From Anaerolineaceae bacterium (GTDB lineage: Bacteria; Chloroflexota; Anaerolineae; Aggregatilineales; Phototrophicaceae), in the NCBI GenBank assembly GCA_020634135.1, contig JACKCG010000005.1:186001-250000 (forward strand): 64,000 bases of DNA, given 5' to 3'. The stretch's first letter is position 1, and each line of letters begins with the position of its first letter. The position numbers were made by a program, and so were the translations under genes. This document shows, in pieces, positions 24,063 to 33,261 of the stretch. The notes beneath the pieces were generated by a model. The model made no database searches and was not told the DNA's origin. It saw only the letters and a program-made list of their open reading frames with translations.

Positions 24063-25085
24063 ATGCAGATTATCCGCAAACGAATTTACGCACGTGCCGG
24101 ACTCTTGGGCAATCCCTCGGATGGCTATAACGGTAAAACCATCTCAGTCAGTGTACGCAATTACTGGTCGGAGGTGGTTTTATATGAGTGGGACACGGTA
24201 GAAATCGTGCTGGCCCAAAATGATCGGGCGCGGTTCCGTTCAATTGACGACCTTGCCAATGATGTCAAGTTACATGGTTACTACGGCGGTATCCGGTTAA
24301 TCAAAGCCACAATCAAGAGTTTTACAGAATACTGCCACAGACAAGGCCTGAAACTGCACAACCGCAATTTCTCAATCCGCTATGAAACCAACATTCCTCG
24401 CCAGGTCGGATTGGCCGGTTCCAGTTCAATCATTATCGCCACATTGCGCTGCCTGCTGGAATATTACGAAGTGGATATGCCGCTGGAAATCCAACCCAGT
24501 TTCGCCCTGTCCATCGAAAAAGAAGAACTGGGCATCGGTGCCGGGCTGCAAGACCGCGTGATTCAGTGTTACGAGAACATGGTTTACATGGATTTTGACC
24601 ACAGCCAGGAACAACACGCCAACGGATTGCCTTACTATCGTTATGAACGACTACAACTCAACCAGCAACCACCGCTCTACCTGGCTATTCACACCATGCT
24701 CAGTGAACCAACGGAGATATTCCACAATGATTTGAGGGGACGATTCCAGCGTGGTGAACCTGCCGTTGTCAACGGAATGCAGCGTTTTGCCACGCTCGCC
24801 AGAGAAGGGCGTGATGCCTTGCTGGCGGGTGATTTTGCCCGCCTGCATGTGCTCATTAATGACAATTTCGACACCCGTGTTAGTATCTACCGCCTTCCAG
24901 ATTGGCAAACACAGATGGTTTACACCGCTCGTCAGTGTGGCGCCAGCGCCAAGTTTGCAGGGTCGGGCGGCGCGATAATCGGCACTTACGACGGCGAAGC
25001 TATGTTTGAGAAGCTGGTCGCTGAAATGGCGCGCATTGGATCCCTGGTTATCAGGCCGCAAATCTATCCCGATCATCGGCGCTGA
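24063..25085 (+). CDS. GHMP kinase, glucuronokinase-like
   Basis: 340 residues. The GHMP fold starts with RAGLLGNPSDGYNGKTIS, the sugar-binding region also seen in plant glucuronokinase. ATP-binding motif is RQVGLAGSSSIIIATLR (about 113-130), and the third motif is GASAKFAGSGGAIIG near the C-terminus. In plants this enzyme makes glucuronate-1-phosphate, which a uridylyltransferase turns into UDP-glucuronate; the adjoining galU fits such a pair. Mevalonate-type or heptose kinases are alternatives. Gap to galU is 3 bp, so cotranslation is likely. Confidence 0.75.
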   Translation: MQIIRKRIYARAGLLGNPSDGYNGKTISVSVRNYWSEVVLYEWDTVEIVLAQNDRARFRSIDDLANDVKLHGYYGGIRLIKATIKSFTEYCHRQGLKLHNRNFSIRYETNIPRQVGLAGSSSIIIATLRCLLEYYEVDMPLEIQPSFALSIEKEELGIGAGLQDRVIQCYENMVYMDFDHSQEQHANGLPYYRYERLQLNQQPPLYLAIHTMLSEPTEIFHNDLRGRFQRGEPAVVNGMQRFATLAREGRDALLAGDFARLHVLINDNFDTRVSIYRLPDWQTQMVYTARQCGASAKFAGSGGAIIGTYDGEAMFEKLVAEMARIGSLVIRPQIYPDHRR

Positions 25086-25264
25086 GACTGTGTTATCCCG
25101 GAATAGGCTGGATTTACCCCCCCATTCTCATATCTGCGGCATGTTAAGTGGCGGGTACAACAGAACAGCGGTGGATGGGCGGTCAAGGGGAAAACAAAAA
25201 CCAGCAATTCGGCAGTGTCTACGCGCCGCAAGGCTGGTCAATGTTCGGATGACGCCCGATCTGA

Positions 25265-25336
25265 TGACTCCGGTAGGATTCGAACCTACGACCTAGCGCT
25301 TAAAAGGCGCCAGCTCTACCACTGAGCTACGGAGCC
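25265..25336 (-). tRNA. tRNA-Lys (UUU)
   Basis: 72 nt, minus strand. Acceptor stem GGCTCCG/CGGAGTC, D arm GCTC..GAGC, anticodon stem GGCGC/GCGCT with loop CTTTTAA (anticodon TTT), and T arm GTAGG-TTCGAAT-CCTAC. The discriminator base is A and the CCA end is not encoded. Confidence 0.96.
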
Positions 25337-25403
25337 AGGGTAAAAACATTGTACCCGGATTTACATTGTTTTCAACCCGCAAATTGCGTGAATTTGTGGT
25401 TTT

Positions 25404-26849
25404 CTACCCACTACCCAGGATAGACTGAATATCCGGGCCAACCATAATGCCAATATCATTTGCCGTCAGGCCATCCCCACCCGGTTGTACCCGGTCCGCC
25501 GGGATACCCATCAGTGCCGCCAGGTAACGTCCCGTCCAGATTTTGCCAGTATACACCTGGATAAAGGTGTCCACATTCGTCTGATCCGGTGTGTTATCAA
25601 TGGCCGCCACCGCGATACCCCGCCCGGTCAGCCAATCACGGGTTTGTCCTGCCAGTCCGAGAATGTCGGTATTGTTGAAGACGGTGATCGTCGCATTTTC
25701 ACTCTCGGCACGCTGCCGCAGTTCCGCCAGCGAAAGGTCATCCTGAGCATATAAGACCTGTTCTACCAGGGTGCGGATTACACCCAGGCGCGGCACAAGA
25801 ACCTGGTCGCCCGCAGTAGTTGTCCGCAAGTCAACGTACAGGTTGTCAATCCCGCCAAAATGAATATCGTCCTGATTGATCTCTCCAGCCAGCGTCGCCA
25901 TCTGCAGAATCTCATCCAGAGTCAGGTTCGTCTTAAAACTTCCGGCCAGTTCTGTCCATAGGGTCGGTACCTGAGCCAATGCATTCGACAGACCACCGAG
26001 CGTCAATACCTCATTCAGAACCGCCCGCATTACCTCCTGCTGGCGATCAGCGCGGTCAAAGTCCGAACCCTGGGTCGCGCGGGTGCGGGCATATTGCAGC
26101 AGCCGTTCAGCATCCAGAATCTGACAGCCGGGATCGAAGTGTACTGCGATAGTACCATAGCCTGCATCCGGGTAATCCGGGTCATCAATCACCTCCTGCA
26201 CGCAGATTTCCACGCCGTTGGGTGTCAGTGTGCCGACTACTCTGATAAACACATCAAAATTCACCAGCAGATACTTATCAATCGGCACACCCAGGTTCTG
26301 GCGAATCGTCTCTGCGGCCAGCGCCGGGCCACCGCCGGGATAGGCATTCGCATCTCCCAGGTAGTTGGCAGTATTGATGCGCGCCTGGCGGAAACCCGGA
26401 ATCGTCACCCACAGATCGCGCGGGATAGACAGTACCCCGGCGGTTTTCCTCACCGGGTCTACGCTGATAATCATCATCGTATCCGAGCGAAAAGGGCCCG
26501 GTTCATTCACGGCGCTGCGCTGGTCAATGCCCAGCAGAAGCAGGGTGAAGCGGCGCGGGTCCGACCAGCGCCATTCGGCTGCCGGGTCAATTGTTGGGGT
26601 CGGCAGCAGCGCGTCCAGGGTCGCGGTTGGAATACCAGGCTGCGGTGTCGTAACAACAGCCACTTGCGGCGGAGTCGGCGTGGGCAGATTTTGCTGGACA
26701 GATTGATCCGGTGGGACAAACTGGATCCCGCTCCTGCCTGCATCAATGGCAACCTGTCGGGCAACGTTAAATGCCAGGACGGCAAACAGTCCGGTAAACA
26801 GCACAACAACTGCCAGGCCGACGACGAACAACCAACCAGGAATACGCAT
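25404..26849 (-). CDS. LCP (LytR-CpsA-Psr) family cell-envelope glycopolymer ligase
   Basis: 481 residues. An N-terminal membrane helix (about 5-28) is followed by a Pro/Thr-rich linker (PTPTPPQ). The LCP catalytic domain, about residues 95-300, contains LLLLGIDQR, RSDTMMIISVDP, SIPRDLWVTIPG and RADRQQEVMRAVL; the conserved Arg/Asp bind polyprenyl phosphate. The C-terminal ~100 residues resemble the LytR_C domain (ITVFNNTDILGLAG). The family transfers glycopolymers to peptidoglycan outside the membrane. RBS is not distinctive. It lies between tRNA-Lys and holB. Confidence 0.9.
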   Translation of the reverse strand: MRIPGWLFVVGLAVVVLFTGLFAVLAFNVARQVAIDAGRSGIQFVPPDQSVQQNLPTPTPPQVAVVTTPQPGIPTATLDALLPTPTIDPAAEWRWSDPRRFTLLLLGIDQRSAVNEPGPFRSDTMMIISVDPVRKTAGVLSIPRDLWVTIPGFRQARINTANYLGDANAYPGGGPALAAETIRQNLGVPIDKYLLVNFDVFIRVVGTLTPNGVEICVQEVIDDPDYPDAGYGTIAVHFDPGCQILDAERLLQYARTRATQGSDFDRADRQQEVMRAVLNEVLTLGGLSNALAQVPTLWTELAGSFKTNLTLDEILQMATLAGEINQDDIHFGGIDNLYVDLRTTTAGDQVLVPRLGVIRTLVEQVLYAQDDLSLAELRQRAESENATITVFNNTDILGLAGQTRDWLTGRGIAVAAIDNTPDQTNVDTFIQVYTGKIWTGRYLAALMGIPADRVQPGGDGLTANDIGIMVGPDIQSILGSG

Positions 26850-26948
26850 AACACACTGCTCCAGAACAGCAAATTAACTATAAAAAGCACCGGCATTATA
26901 ACGGAAAAGGGGTGGATGTGTACCTACGGATGCCCTACGGTAAGCGAC

Positions 26949-27950
26949 TTAATCACGAGACAAACCGGGGTAATCAAGAAACATGACTTCCAGCGCCAAA
27001 CGGGTATTGATGTTCAAAGACAGCTTGCCCAGCAGGTCACGGGTCGCATTGAGGGCGGCCAGTGCATCCGCAATATCCAGATGCCCGGCCAGGCGCTGCA
27101 AGCTCGCCTCCCGGTCAGGGTTGGCCGGTGAGTGCATACTGCCGCTGCAAATATGCACGAGGTCGCGTAAATACGTCTGCCAGAGTTCCAGCAGCGGGTA
27201 GAGCGCCAGCTTATCCCGCGCCAACGACTCGGCCAGATTAAAACGACTCGCCCGGTTCTGTACCAGGCAGTCTTCCAACATATCCAGCGCCTGAGCGCGT
27301 TGTTCCAGGACTTCCGGGGTTTCGTGGGCGCGGATCGCCCAACCGGGACGCCCGCCGCTGAAGTGCGCGATCAACTCGGCCTGGGCCGGGTCTGCCCCCC
27401 GCTGTTGAAGCAGCCCGGCGATCACCGGCGTGGGCACCGGGCGCAGGTTAATGATCTGGCTGCGACTGGTAATCGTGGAGAGCAGCGCGTCCGGCGTGAG
27501 CGCCAGCAGGATCAGCACGGCATGAGGGGCGGGTTCTTCCAGCGTTTTCAGCAGGGCATCCTGGGCGCGGGGCTGCGCGTGGTCAAAGTCCCGCAGGATC
27601 GCTATTCGATAGCGGGCTTCATACGGTTTGAGCGCCAACCGCTGCGTCACTGTGCGGATTTCCTCAATCTTGAGGGCACCCGTGTTGGGGTCAAGCTCAG
27701 AAAACAGCATGTCGGGGCTGTTGCCGCTGGCAATCAACCGGCATGAACGGCACTCCCCACATGGACGCACCATTTCATCCTCGTGCGTGCAGTTCAACGC
27801 CTGGGCGAAGGCCCGCGCCAGCGTCTCTTTACCCACCGACTCTACGCCCGTGATGAGGTAAGCATGGCGAATCCGGTCATTGACCAGCCCTTTTCGCAGG
27901 TGGTCTACCGCCCAATCGTGTCCAACTACCGGCCAATGGTGTGTCATCAT
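26949..27950 (-). CDS. holB: DNA polymerase III subunit delta'
   Basis: 333 residues. AAA+ clamp-loader protein: HAYLITGVESVGKETLARAF gives a Walker A (GVESVGKE), the zinc site is PCGECRSCRLI, then a Walker B-type region RIAILRDFDHAQPRAQDAL and KTLEEPAP, and sensor-1 STITSRSQII. It loads the sliding clamp with DnaX and HolA. A second ATG follows directly (MM). Neighbouring genes are unrelated. Confidence 0.92.
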   Translation of the reverse strand: MMTHHWPVVGHDWAVDHLRKGLVNDRIRHAYLITGVESVGKETLARAFAQALNCTHEDEMVRPCGECRSCRLIASGNSPDMLFSELDPNTGALKIEEIRTVTQRLALKPYEARYRIAILRDFDHAQPRAQDALLKTLEEPAPHAVLILLALTPDALLSTITSRSQIINLRPVPTPVIAGLLQQRGADPAQAELIAHFSGGRPGWAIRAHETPEVLEQRAQALDMLEDCLVQNRASRFNLAESLARDKLALYPLLELWQTYLRDLVHICSGSMHSPANPDREASLQRLAGHLDIADALAALNATRDLLGKLSLNINTRLALEVMFLDYPGLSRD

Positions 27951-28016
27951 ATCTCTGATTATAAAAGGAGGAGCGGAACGTGAACAATGCCGAGTTCAAC
28001 GACATTGCCCACAGGG

Positions 28017-28886
28017 TTATTCCCCCAGAAACTCCCCAATCAAAGCGTTCACGCGCTCCGGCTCGTCGTTCTGTACCCAGTGGGTGGCATCATCCAGCAG
28101 CACCAGCCGCCCCTCGTCGCACAGGTCAATGCTCGGCTGCGCCATCTCTACACCTAACGCAATGTCATGCCGCCCCCAGATGAGCAGCGTCGGCACGGTG
28201 ATACGCGGGCTGGGCAGTCGTCCCGGCGGAAACCGGAAAATCGCTCGATACCAGTTCACCATGCCGGACATCGCGCCGGGCTGTGACCAGGCTTCCCGAT
28301 ACTGTTCCAGGTCGGCCTCGGTGAACGCGCCCGGATTGCTGGAATCCAGCAGCGCTTTGGTGATCGCCCGGTAATTCTTTCGTGCCAGATTGCGTTCTGG
28401 CAACCAGGGAAGCTGCATAGCGAACATATACCAGCTTTTGCGCCGCTGCGCCCAACTTGTGTTCAGCGCCCGTCGCATCACGGCATGGTGCGGGATATTC
28501 AGAACGACCAGCTTTTCCAGCCGTTCCGGGTACTTATTGGCGACCCACCACGCCACCGCCCCGCCCCAGTCATGACCAACCAGATACACACGATCATGGC
28601 CGGTGCTGTCTATCAGGCCGATCACATCTGCCGCCAGTTCATCCAGGTTATAGGCTGCGATGTCCGCCGGTTTGTCGCTCAGGTTATAGCCGCGCTGGTC
28701 TGGGACAATGACCCGGTAGCCGTGTAATGCCAGGGAGTCAATCTGATGCCGCCAGCAGTACCAGAACTCCGGGAAACCGTGCAGCAGAATGACAGGCTTG
28801 CCGTCCTCCGGCCCGGCCTGAACGACATGCAGATTAATGCCATTGGTCTTGATTATGGTATGCGTAAGCTCGGCAAGTTCAGCCAT
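28017..28886 (-). CDS. Epoxide-hydrolase-like alpha/beta hydrolase
   Basis: 289 residues. HGFPEFWYCWRHQ (oxyanion hole), nucleophile elbow LVGHDWGGAVAWW with Asp as nucleophile, and His in DATHWVQNDEPERVN. The Asp nucleophile, HGxP motif and cap region point to an epoxide hydrolase or haloalkane-dehalogenase-like enzyme; EphA-type epoxide hydrolase is most likely. It lies 21 bp after the FemAB gene at 28908 on the same strand, so it may be cotranscribed. Confidence 0.85.
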   Translation of the reverse strand: MAELAELTHTIIKTNGINLHVVQAGPEDGKPVILLHGFPEFWYCWRHQIDSLALHGYRVIVPDQRGYNLSDKPADIAAYNLDELAADVIGLIDSTGHDRVYLVGHDWGGAVAWWVANKYPERLEKLVVLNIPHHAVMRRALNTSWAQRRKSWYMFAMQLPWLPERNLARKNYRAITKALLDSSNPGAFTEADLEQYREAWSQPGAMSGMVNWYRAIFRFPPGRLPSPRITVPTLLIWGRHDIALGVEMAQPSIDLCDEGRLVLLDDATHWVQNDEPERVNALIGEFLGE

Positions 28887-28907
28887 GAAGTCCCCCTAAA
28901 TTCTCTG

Positions 28908-29975
28908 TCAACCCCGCCGACGCAGCGCCGCCAGCAGGCGCGGCCAAACCTGCGTATATCCCCAATACAATGATGGGAACGGCACGTAATCCCACGCCCC
29001 AATGTGGCGCGTTACTGTACCACGAAACCCGCGCTTGAACTGGAACACGCCCCACATCGTATCGGATTCGTCAAACACATCCGGCGCACCCCACATATCA
29101 TAGGTGGCGTAGCCCTGCGCCTGCGCCCAGCGCATCGCCTCCCACTGGAGCAGGTAATTCGGCATCCGTTCCCGCTCTTCATTCGATGACGCGCCGTAAA
29201 AATACCAGCACTTGCGCCCGAAATGAAACAGAATCACATGCGCGATGGGTTTCCCCTCGAACTCAGCAATCAACGGCTGTGCCAAACCGGCTTCCATAAA
29301 CGCTCGCCACGCCTGTTCATAGTAAGCTGCCGGGCGAATGAGGAAATGGTCACGCTCCCCGGTCACGCGGTAGAGGTCGTAGAGGATGGGCAGATCAGCG
29401 ACTGTGCCAGCGCGGACGGTAACACCCTTCTTTTCCGCCGTCCGCACCTTGCGACGGGTATTCTGGCTCATCGCCGCCAGAAGCGCATCTTCATCCTGAG
29501 TCAGGTCAAGAGTCACCGTGTTGCGAAACTGCACCTGGTCGGCGGAAAAGCACCAGCCCCGCTGTTGCAAAGCAGCAATCACCGCCTGTCCACCTGCGTC
29601 GTCTTCCCCATCCTCGCCGGGGACACCCCGCCCGGCAATCACGTCCGGGTCGAGCTTCAGCCACACTGCCCGTTCGCGCCGCGCCAGGGTCTGCAAATGA
29701 TTTAGAACACCATCAGTCAGCCCGGAGTCGGTGTAATCCAGCGCCGGGCCTTTGGAGACGTACATCACCTTTAACGGCCCGACGCGCCGAATTCCGACAG
29801 AGGCCATCGCCACGATGCGCTCGCCATCCTGGTAGGCGATACGCAGCGGATTCCATCCGGTTGTTGCCTGTTTGAATGCCCCCCACTCCCAGGTTTGCAG
29901 GACATGGGCAGCCGGTAGCGCCCGCAGCGTGGTATTCCAGGTATCTTTGTCAGTGATGGTATGTGTGGTGAGCAA
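28908..29975 (-). CDS. FemAB family peptidyltransferase-like protein, copy 1
   Basis: 355 residues. Two GNAT-like lobes typical of FemX/FemAB: VLQTWEWGAFKQATTGWNP near the start; then MSQNTRRKVRTAEKKGV (tRNA-binding loop region); then IAEFEGKPIAHVILF and YFYGASSNEERERMPNYLLQ; and YDMWGAPD at the C-terminal lobe. Members add amino acids from aminoacyl-tRNA to the peptidoglycan stem peptide or act on other substrates. A second copy lies 119 bp upstream on the same strand. Confidence 0.88.
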   Translation of the reverse strand: MLTTHTITDKDTWNTTLRALPAAHVLQTWEWGAFKQATTGWNPLRIAYQDGERIVAMASVGIRRVGPLKVMYVSKGPALDYTDSGLTDGVLNHLQTLARRERAVWLKLDPDVIAGRGVPGEDGEDDAGGQAVIAALQQRGWCFSADQVQFRNTVTLDLTQDEDALLAAMSQNTRRKVRTAEKKGVTVRAGTVADLPILYDLYRVTGERDHFLIRPAAYYEQAWRAFMEAGLAQPLIAEFEGKPIAHVILFHFGRKCWYFYGASSNEERERMPNYLLQWEAMRWAQAQGYATYDMWGAPDVFDESDTMWGVFQFKRGFRGTVTRHIGAWDYVPFPSLYWGYTQVWPRLLAALRRRG

Positions 29976-30094
29976 GGTCTGATTATGCCTTTATGTTTGC
30001 ATAAGCAATGAATCTTCAGTCTATCGCGCCGGATTATTGATGATATAGGCACGAATGGCATTTAAGGATTTTTCATTCCGAATGATGATGGGTT

Positions 30095-31123
30095 TCACCC
30101 CCGCACCCGCAGTGCCAGTTTATACGCATTATACACCAGCGGATTGTACACTTTGTCCCACGCCCCAGCGGAACGCACAACTTCCCCGCCCCAACCGCGC
30201 TTGAAGCCATACACGCCCCACAGTCCATCACTGCGTTCCTGGAACTGCGCCTCCAGCGTATCCTCATCCGCATCCGGCACGCCCCACATATCATAAACGG
30301 TGCAGCCCCGCGCCCGCGCCCACTGGATCGCCCGCCATTGCACACCGTAAGCCGCCATCAGGTTACGCTTCGTGTTCGAGGATGCCCCATACAGATACCA
30401 GGCTGTTGCCCCTTTTGCGAACACCATGAGTCCCGCCAGTGGATCGCCCTCATGTTCCGCCAGAATCAACGCCGCATCGCCGGATGGCACAAACAGCTCA
30501 TACGCCTTTTCATAGTAAGCAGGCTCATGCACGCCAAACGCATTGCGCGTCCCCGTCGTCTGCATCATGGCGGTAAACGTCGCCACATCTGCCTGTGTCC
30601 CCTCGAAGTATTGCACTTCATTCTTGAGACTCTGGCGGATTTTGCGGCGCGTCCCCTGGTTCATTCCGGCGAGAATTGCCTCCTCGTCACGACTGATGTC
30701 AATCAAAATCGTGCGCGGCGGCTGTACGGTCTGCGGACTTTCATGGAAGCCCCATCCGGCAAAGTCCGGTGGCGATTCCCCTGGCTGATAGATGCCCGGC
30801 TCCCACTTGAGAAAAGCCGCCCCATGCCGCCGGGACAATTCATCCAGTGCCACCCAGAACTGCGGCCACAGCTCAGGCTCGTCCACATACGGCCCCATAC
30901 TCAAATAGGCCATCGTCCCCAGACGCAGTGGCAGCCCCCGGAACAACACCTGCGCCCCAGCCCGAATCGTCGTTCCGTCACTTAAGGCAACCCGCGCTGT
31001 GTCCCAGCCATAAGCGCCTTTTAAACTACCCCACGCGGCCTGCTGCAAAACATGGGCGCGCGGTTGGCGGGAAACAAACAAGTCCCACTCTTCAGGATTT
31101 GGCGTGACAATTTGCAGAGTCAT
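30095..31123 (-). CDS. FemAB family peptidyltransferase-like protein, copy 2
   Basis: 342 residues and clearly paralogous to copy 1: VLQQAAWGSLKGAYGWD, GMNQGTRRKIRQSLKN, LYGASSNTKRNLMAAYGVQW, VYDMWGVPDADEDT, FKRGWGGEVVRSAGAWD. It is the first gene of the minus-strand run toward holB. Tandem Fem proteins usually attach successive residues of an interpeptide bridge, though in Chloroflexota this is not known to me. No membrane segment. Confidence 0.88.
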   Translation of the reverse strand: MTLQIVTPNPEEWDLFVSRQPRAHVLQQAAWGSLKGAYGWDTARVALSDGTTIRAGAQVLFRGLPLRLGTMAYLSMGPYVDEPELWPQFWVALDELSRRHGAAFLKWEPGIYQPGESPPDFAGWGFHESPQTVQPPRTILIDISRDEEAILAGMNQGTRRKIRQSLKNEVQYFEGTQADVATFTAMMQTTGTRNAFGVHEPAYYEKAYELFVPSGDAALILAEHEGDPLAGLMVFAKGATAWYLYGASSNTKRNLMAAYGVQWRAIQWARARGCTVYDMWGVPDADEDTLEAQFQERSDGLWGVYGFKRGWGGEVVRSAGAWDKVYNPLVYNAYKLALRVRG

Positions 31124-31280
31124 AAGTTCTTCATCGTTCAGAATTCAGCCTACTACACGTTTTGCTCAACACGCTCGACTTAAGACGCAGCCCGGCTGCG
31201 ACCACGCCTTGCATTGTAGCATGTCGAAGCGTCATGAATAGGCAGGAAGTGGTCAAAAACCGGCTTACGGTGGGCAGTCA

Positions 31281-31302
31281 GTGGACAGTCATCAGTGTCC
31301 AC
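31281..31302. repeat. Inverted repeat upstream of nuoA
   Basis: Perfect 7-bp arms GTGGACA/TGTCCAC with an 8-nt loop. Possible operator, 66 bp before the first nuo promoter. Confidence 0.4.
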
Positions 31303-31367
31303 AAAGTGAAACGCTGCCTTTTTCAAAAACCGCTAAAATACCGTTATATTTGGATTGTAAAAGTGTT

Positions 31368-31396
31368 TTGTGATATGACGTAGCTTGTGTTAGAAT
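31368..31396 (+). promoter_or_regulatory. Promoter 1 of the nuo operon
   Basis: TTGTGA, 17 bp, TAGAAT with TGT immediately before the -10 (extended -10). Confidence 0.6.
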
Positions 31397-31455
31397 GTGG
31401 CGCGGTCTGCTGGGATGTTTCTGGTTGCGTATCTTACCGAATTTGTTCCAGTATA

Positions 31456-31484
31456 TTGCAGTTCCAGGGTGAGAATGTTATACT
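31456..31484 (+). promoter_or_regulatory. Promoter 2 of the nuo operon
   Basis: TTGCAG, 17 bp, TATACT with TGT before the -10. It gives a leader of about 120 nt. Confidence 0.55.
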
Positions 31485-31611
31485 CGTGCGGTTTGTCACA
31501 AATGACGCAACAGAACAGCCTCACCTGGGTTTGAGCCAAGCCGGACGGCAGCAAATGGCTCAATCCAACCTGAACAACGCGAATAGATTGATTTCGGGAG
31601 TAATTGCTCCA

Positions 31612-31974
31612 ATGGCAGTATTAAATGAATGGGCATTTATTGGCGTCTTTTTTGCGGTTGCGTGGGTATTCCCTTTCGCGCCCATCTTCCTCGCCCGCCT
31701 GGTCGCGCCACGAAAGCCCAACCCAATCAAGCAGTCTACGTATGAATGTGGCGTCGAAACCGTTGGTGATACCTGGGTGCAGTTCAAAGTCCAGTATTAC
31801 ATTTACGGGTTGATCTTCCTCGTTTTCGACGTGGAAATGATTTTCCTCTTCCCCTGGGCCGTCGCCTACCGGGAACTGGACTTTTTCGCTTTCGCCGCCG
31901 GTTTCCTGTTTATTTTCCTGCTGGCTGATGCGTTGATTTACGCCTGGCGTAAGGACGCCCTGGAATGGGTCTAG
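31612..31974 (+). CDS. nuoA: NADH-quinone oxidoreductase subunit A
   Basis: 120 residues from ATG 31612 (GGGAG 11 nt upstream); an in-frame ATG at 31555 would add 19 residues that do not look like NuoA. Three membrane helices. The family motif KQSTYECGVETVGDTWVQFK carries the Cys facing the quinone cavity, followed by YYIYGLIFLVFDVEMIFLFP, both invariant-type NuoA segments. It is first in a run of only membrane-arm genes; NuoB, C and D, which usually come next, are absent here. Confidence 0.93.
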   Translation: MAVLNEWAFIGVFFAVAWVFPFAPIFLARLVAPRKPNPIKQSTYECGVETVGDTWVQFKVQYYIYGLIFLVFDVEMIFLFPWAVAYRELDFFAFAAGFLFIFLLADALIYAWRKDALEWV

Positions 31975-32005
31975 CCAGTCTATTAGATAATCGAGGGTTT
32001 GCCTT

Positions 32006-33259
32006 ATGCCGGAATTAGAGTGCGCTTTTCCGCAAGTCGTCAATAACCTGGCACCCTGCCTGGCTCAAGGCGGGATGAATGCCGACCTGGCGAATTTTAT
32101 CTCGATCCTGCTGGGTGTCGTGCTGATTGCCGCGTTGCCACTTGCGACCCTGCTGATCCTGCTCGTGGTCGAACGTAAAGTCGCTGCCCGTGTCCAGGAT
32201 CGTATCGGCCCTAACCGCGTCGGGCCGTATGGACTGCTCCAATCCATCCCCGATGCGCTCAAGATGATGACCAAAGAAGACATCACCCCGGCTGGTGCGG
32301 ATGTTTTCATCTATAACCTCGCCCCCATCATCGCTTTTGCTTCGGTTGTCCTGCTCTGGGCGGTGATCCCGTTCACGCCACTGCATATTGGCGCGGATTT
32401 GAGCATTGGCGCGTTGTACCTCATCGCGGTGGCATCCATTGGCACGGTGAAAATTATGGTGGCCGGCTGGTCGAGCAACAACAAGTATGCCCTGCTCGGC
32501 GCATTCCGCACAATCGCGCAGCTTCTGAGCTACGAAGTGCCGCTGGTGCTGGCCCTGCTCATCCCTGTCATGATTGCCGGGACAATGAGTATGCAAGGTC
32601 TGGTGGAAGCCCAGCGCGGGATGTGGTTCTTCTTCATGGCACCTGTCGCGGCCATTATGTTCTTTATTGCGAATCAGGCTGAAACCGGACGCGCCCCCTT
32701 CGACCTGCTGGAAGCTGAGTCGGAGATCATCGCCGGGTACAACATCGAATACTCCGGCTTTAAATGGGGCATGTTCATGGCCGGTGAGTTCATGCACGCC
32801 TTCACCGCTTCTGTGATCTTCGCTGTCATTTTCCTGGGTGGCTGGATCGGGCCGGGGACAGATCAACTGCCGATCCTGGGCTTCGTTTACCTGGGCGCGA
32901 AAACCGTAGTTGTCTATATCTTTGGGCTGGTGCTGCGTTCAACGGTCCCCCGTGTCCGCATTGACCAACTGATGTCATTTAACTGGAAATTCCTGGTACC
33001 GCTGGCGATTATCAACGTGCTGGTGACCGCCCTGCTGCTCCAGGTTGTCAACTGGCTGGGTATTGCGCCCCAGGGTGATGCGGCCAGCGACCTGATCGCC
33101 AACCTGCCGCAGACCGTCGTGTTGCTCCTGGGCAACCTGGGTGTGATGGGTACCGTCTCAACTCTGGTGCGAAATATGGGGCGGCAGCAGCGGCTGGCGG
33201 ACGAAGCCGTCGAAGCCGATACCGAAGTGGAAGAACTGGCACACGCTGCCGCACATTAA
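32006..33259 (+). CDS. nuoH: NADH-quinone oxidoreductase subunit H
   Basis: 417 residues, about eight helices. This subunit forms the quinone chamber with the hydrophilic arm. RVQDRIGPNRVGPYGLLQSI and the loop ETGRAPFDLLEAESEIIAGY then NIEYSGFKWGMF are classic NuoH. The N-terminus has a 40-residue lead containing two Cys and the C-terminus an acidic tail (VEADTEVEELA). Between TM helices the fold is standard. It follows nuoA by 31 bp with GAGGG before ATG. Confidence 0.96.
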   Translation: MPELECAFPQVVNNLAPCLAQGGMNADLANFISILLGVVLIAALPLATLLILLVVERKVAARVQDRIGPNRVGPYGLLQSIPDALKMMTKEDITPAGADVFIYNLAPIIAFASVVLLWAVIPFTPLHIGADLSIGALYLIAVASIGTVKIMVAGWSSNNKYALLGAFRTIAQLLSYEVPLVLALLIPVMIAGTMSMQGLVEAQRGMWFFFMAPVAAIMFFIANQAETGRAPFDLLEAESEIIAGYNIEYSGFKWGMFMAGEFMHAFTASVIFAVIFLGGWIGPGTDQLPILGFVYLGAKTVVVYIFGLVLRSTVPRVRIDQLMSFNWKFLVPLAIINVLVTALLLQVVNWLGIAPQGDAASDLIANLPQTVVLLLGNLGVMGTVSTLVRNMGRQQRLADEAVEADTEVEELAHAAAH

Positions 33260-33261
33260 AA

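Larger units (their letters stand above)
31124..31611 (+). other. 488-bp intergenic region upstream of nuoA
   Basis: It holds the hairpin at 31281-31302 and two promoters (31368-31396, 31456-31484). An open frame runs from 31387 into nuoA, but it is preceded by no binding site and lacks the NuoA start pattern, so it is taken as leader. The left end, next to the FemAB gene start, would carry that gene's promoter, which I cannot pick out. Confidence 0.6.

Noticed and set aside
31387..31611. N-terminal extension of NuoA
   Set aside because: The frame is open, but NuoA proteins start near the first helix. The region carries a promoter and no binding site for the far upstream TTG.
32015..32866. 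283-codon minus-strand frame
   Set aside because: Antisense to nuoH; His/Asp/Gln-rich translation typical of a shadow frame.
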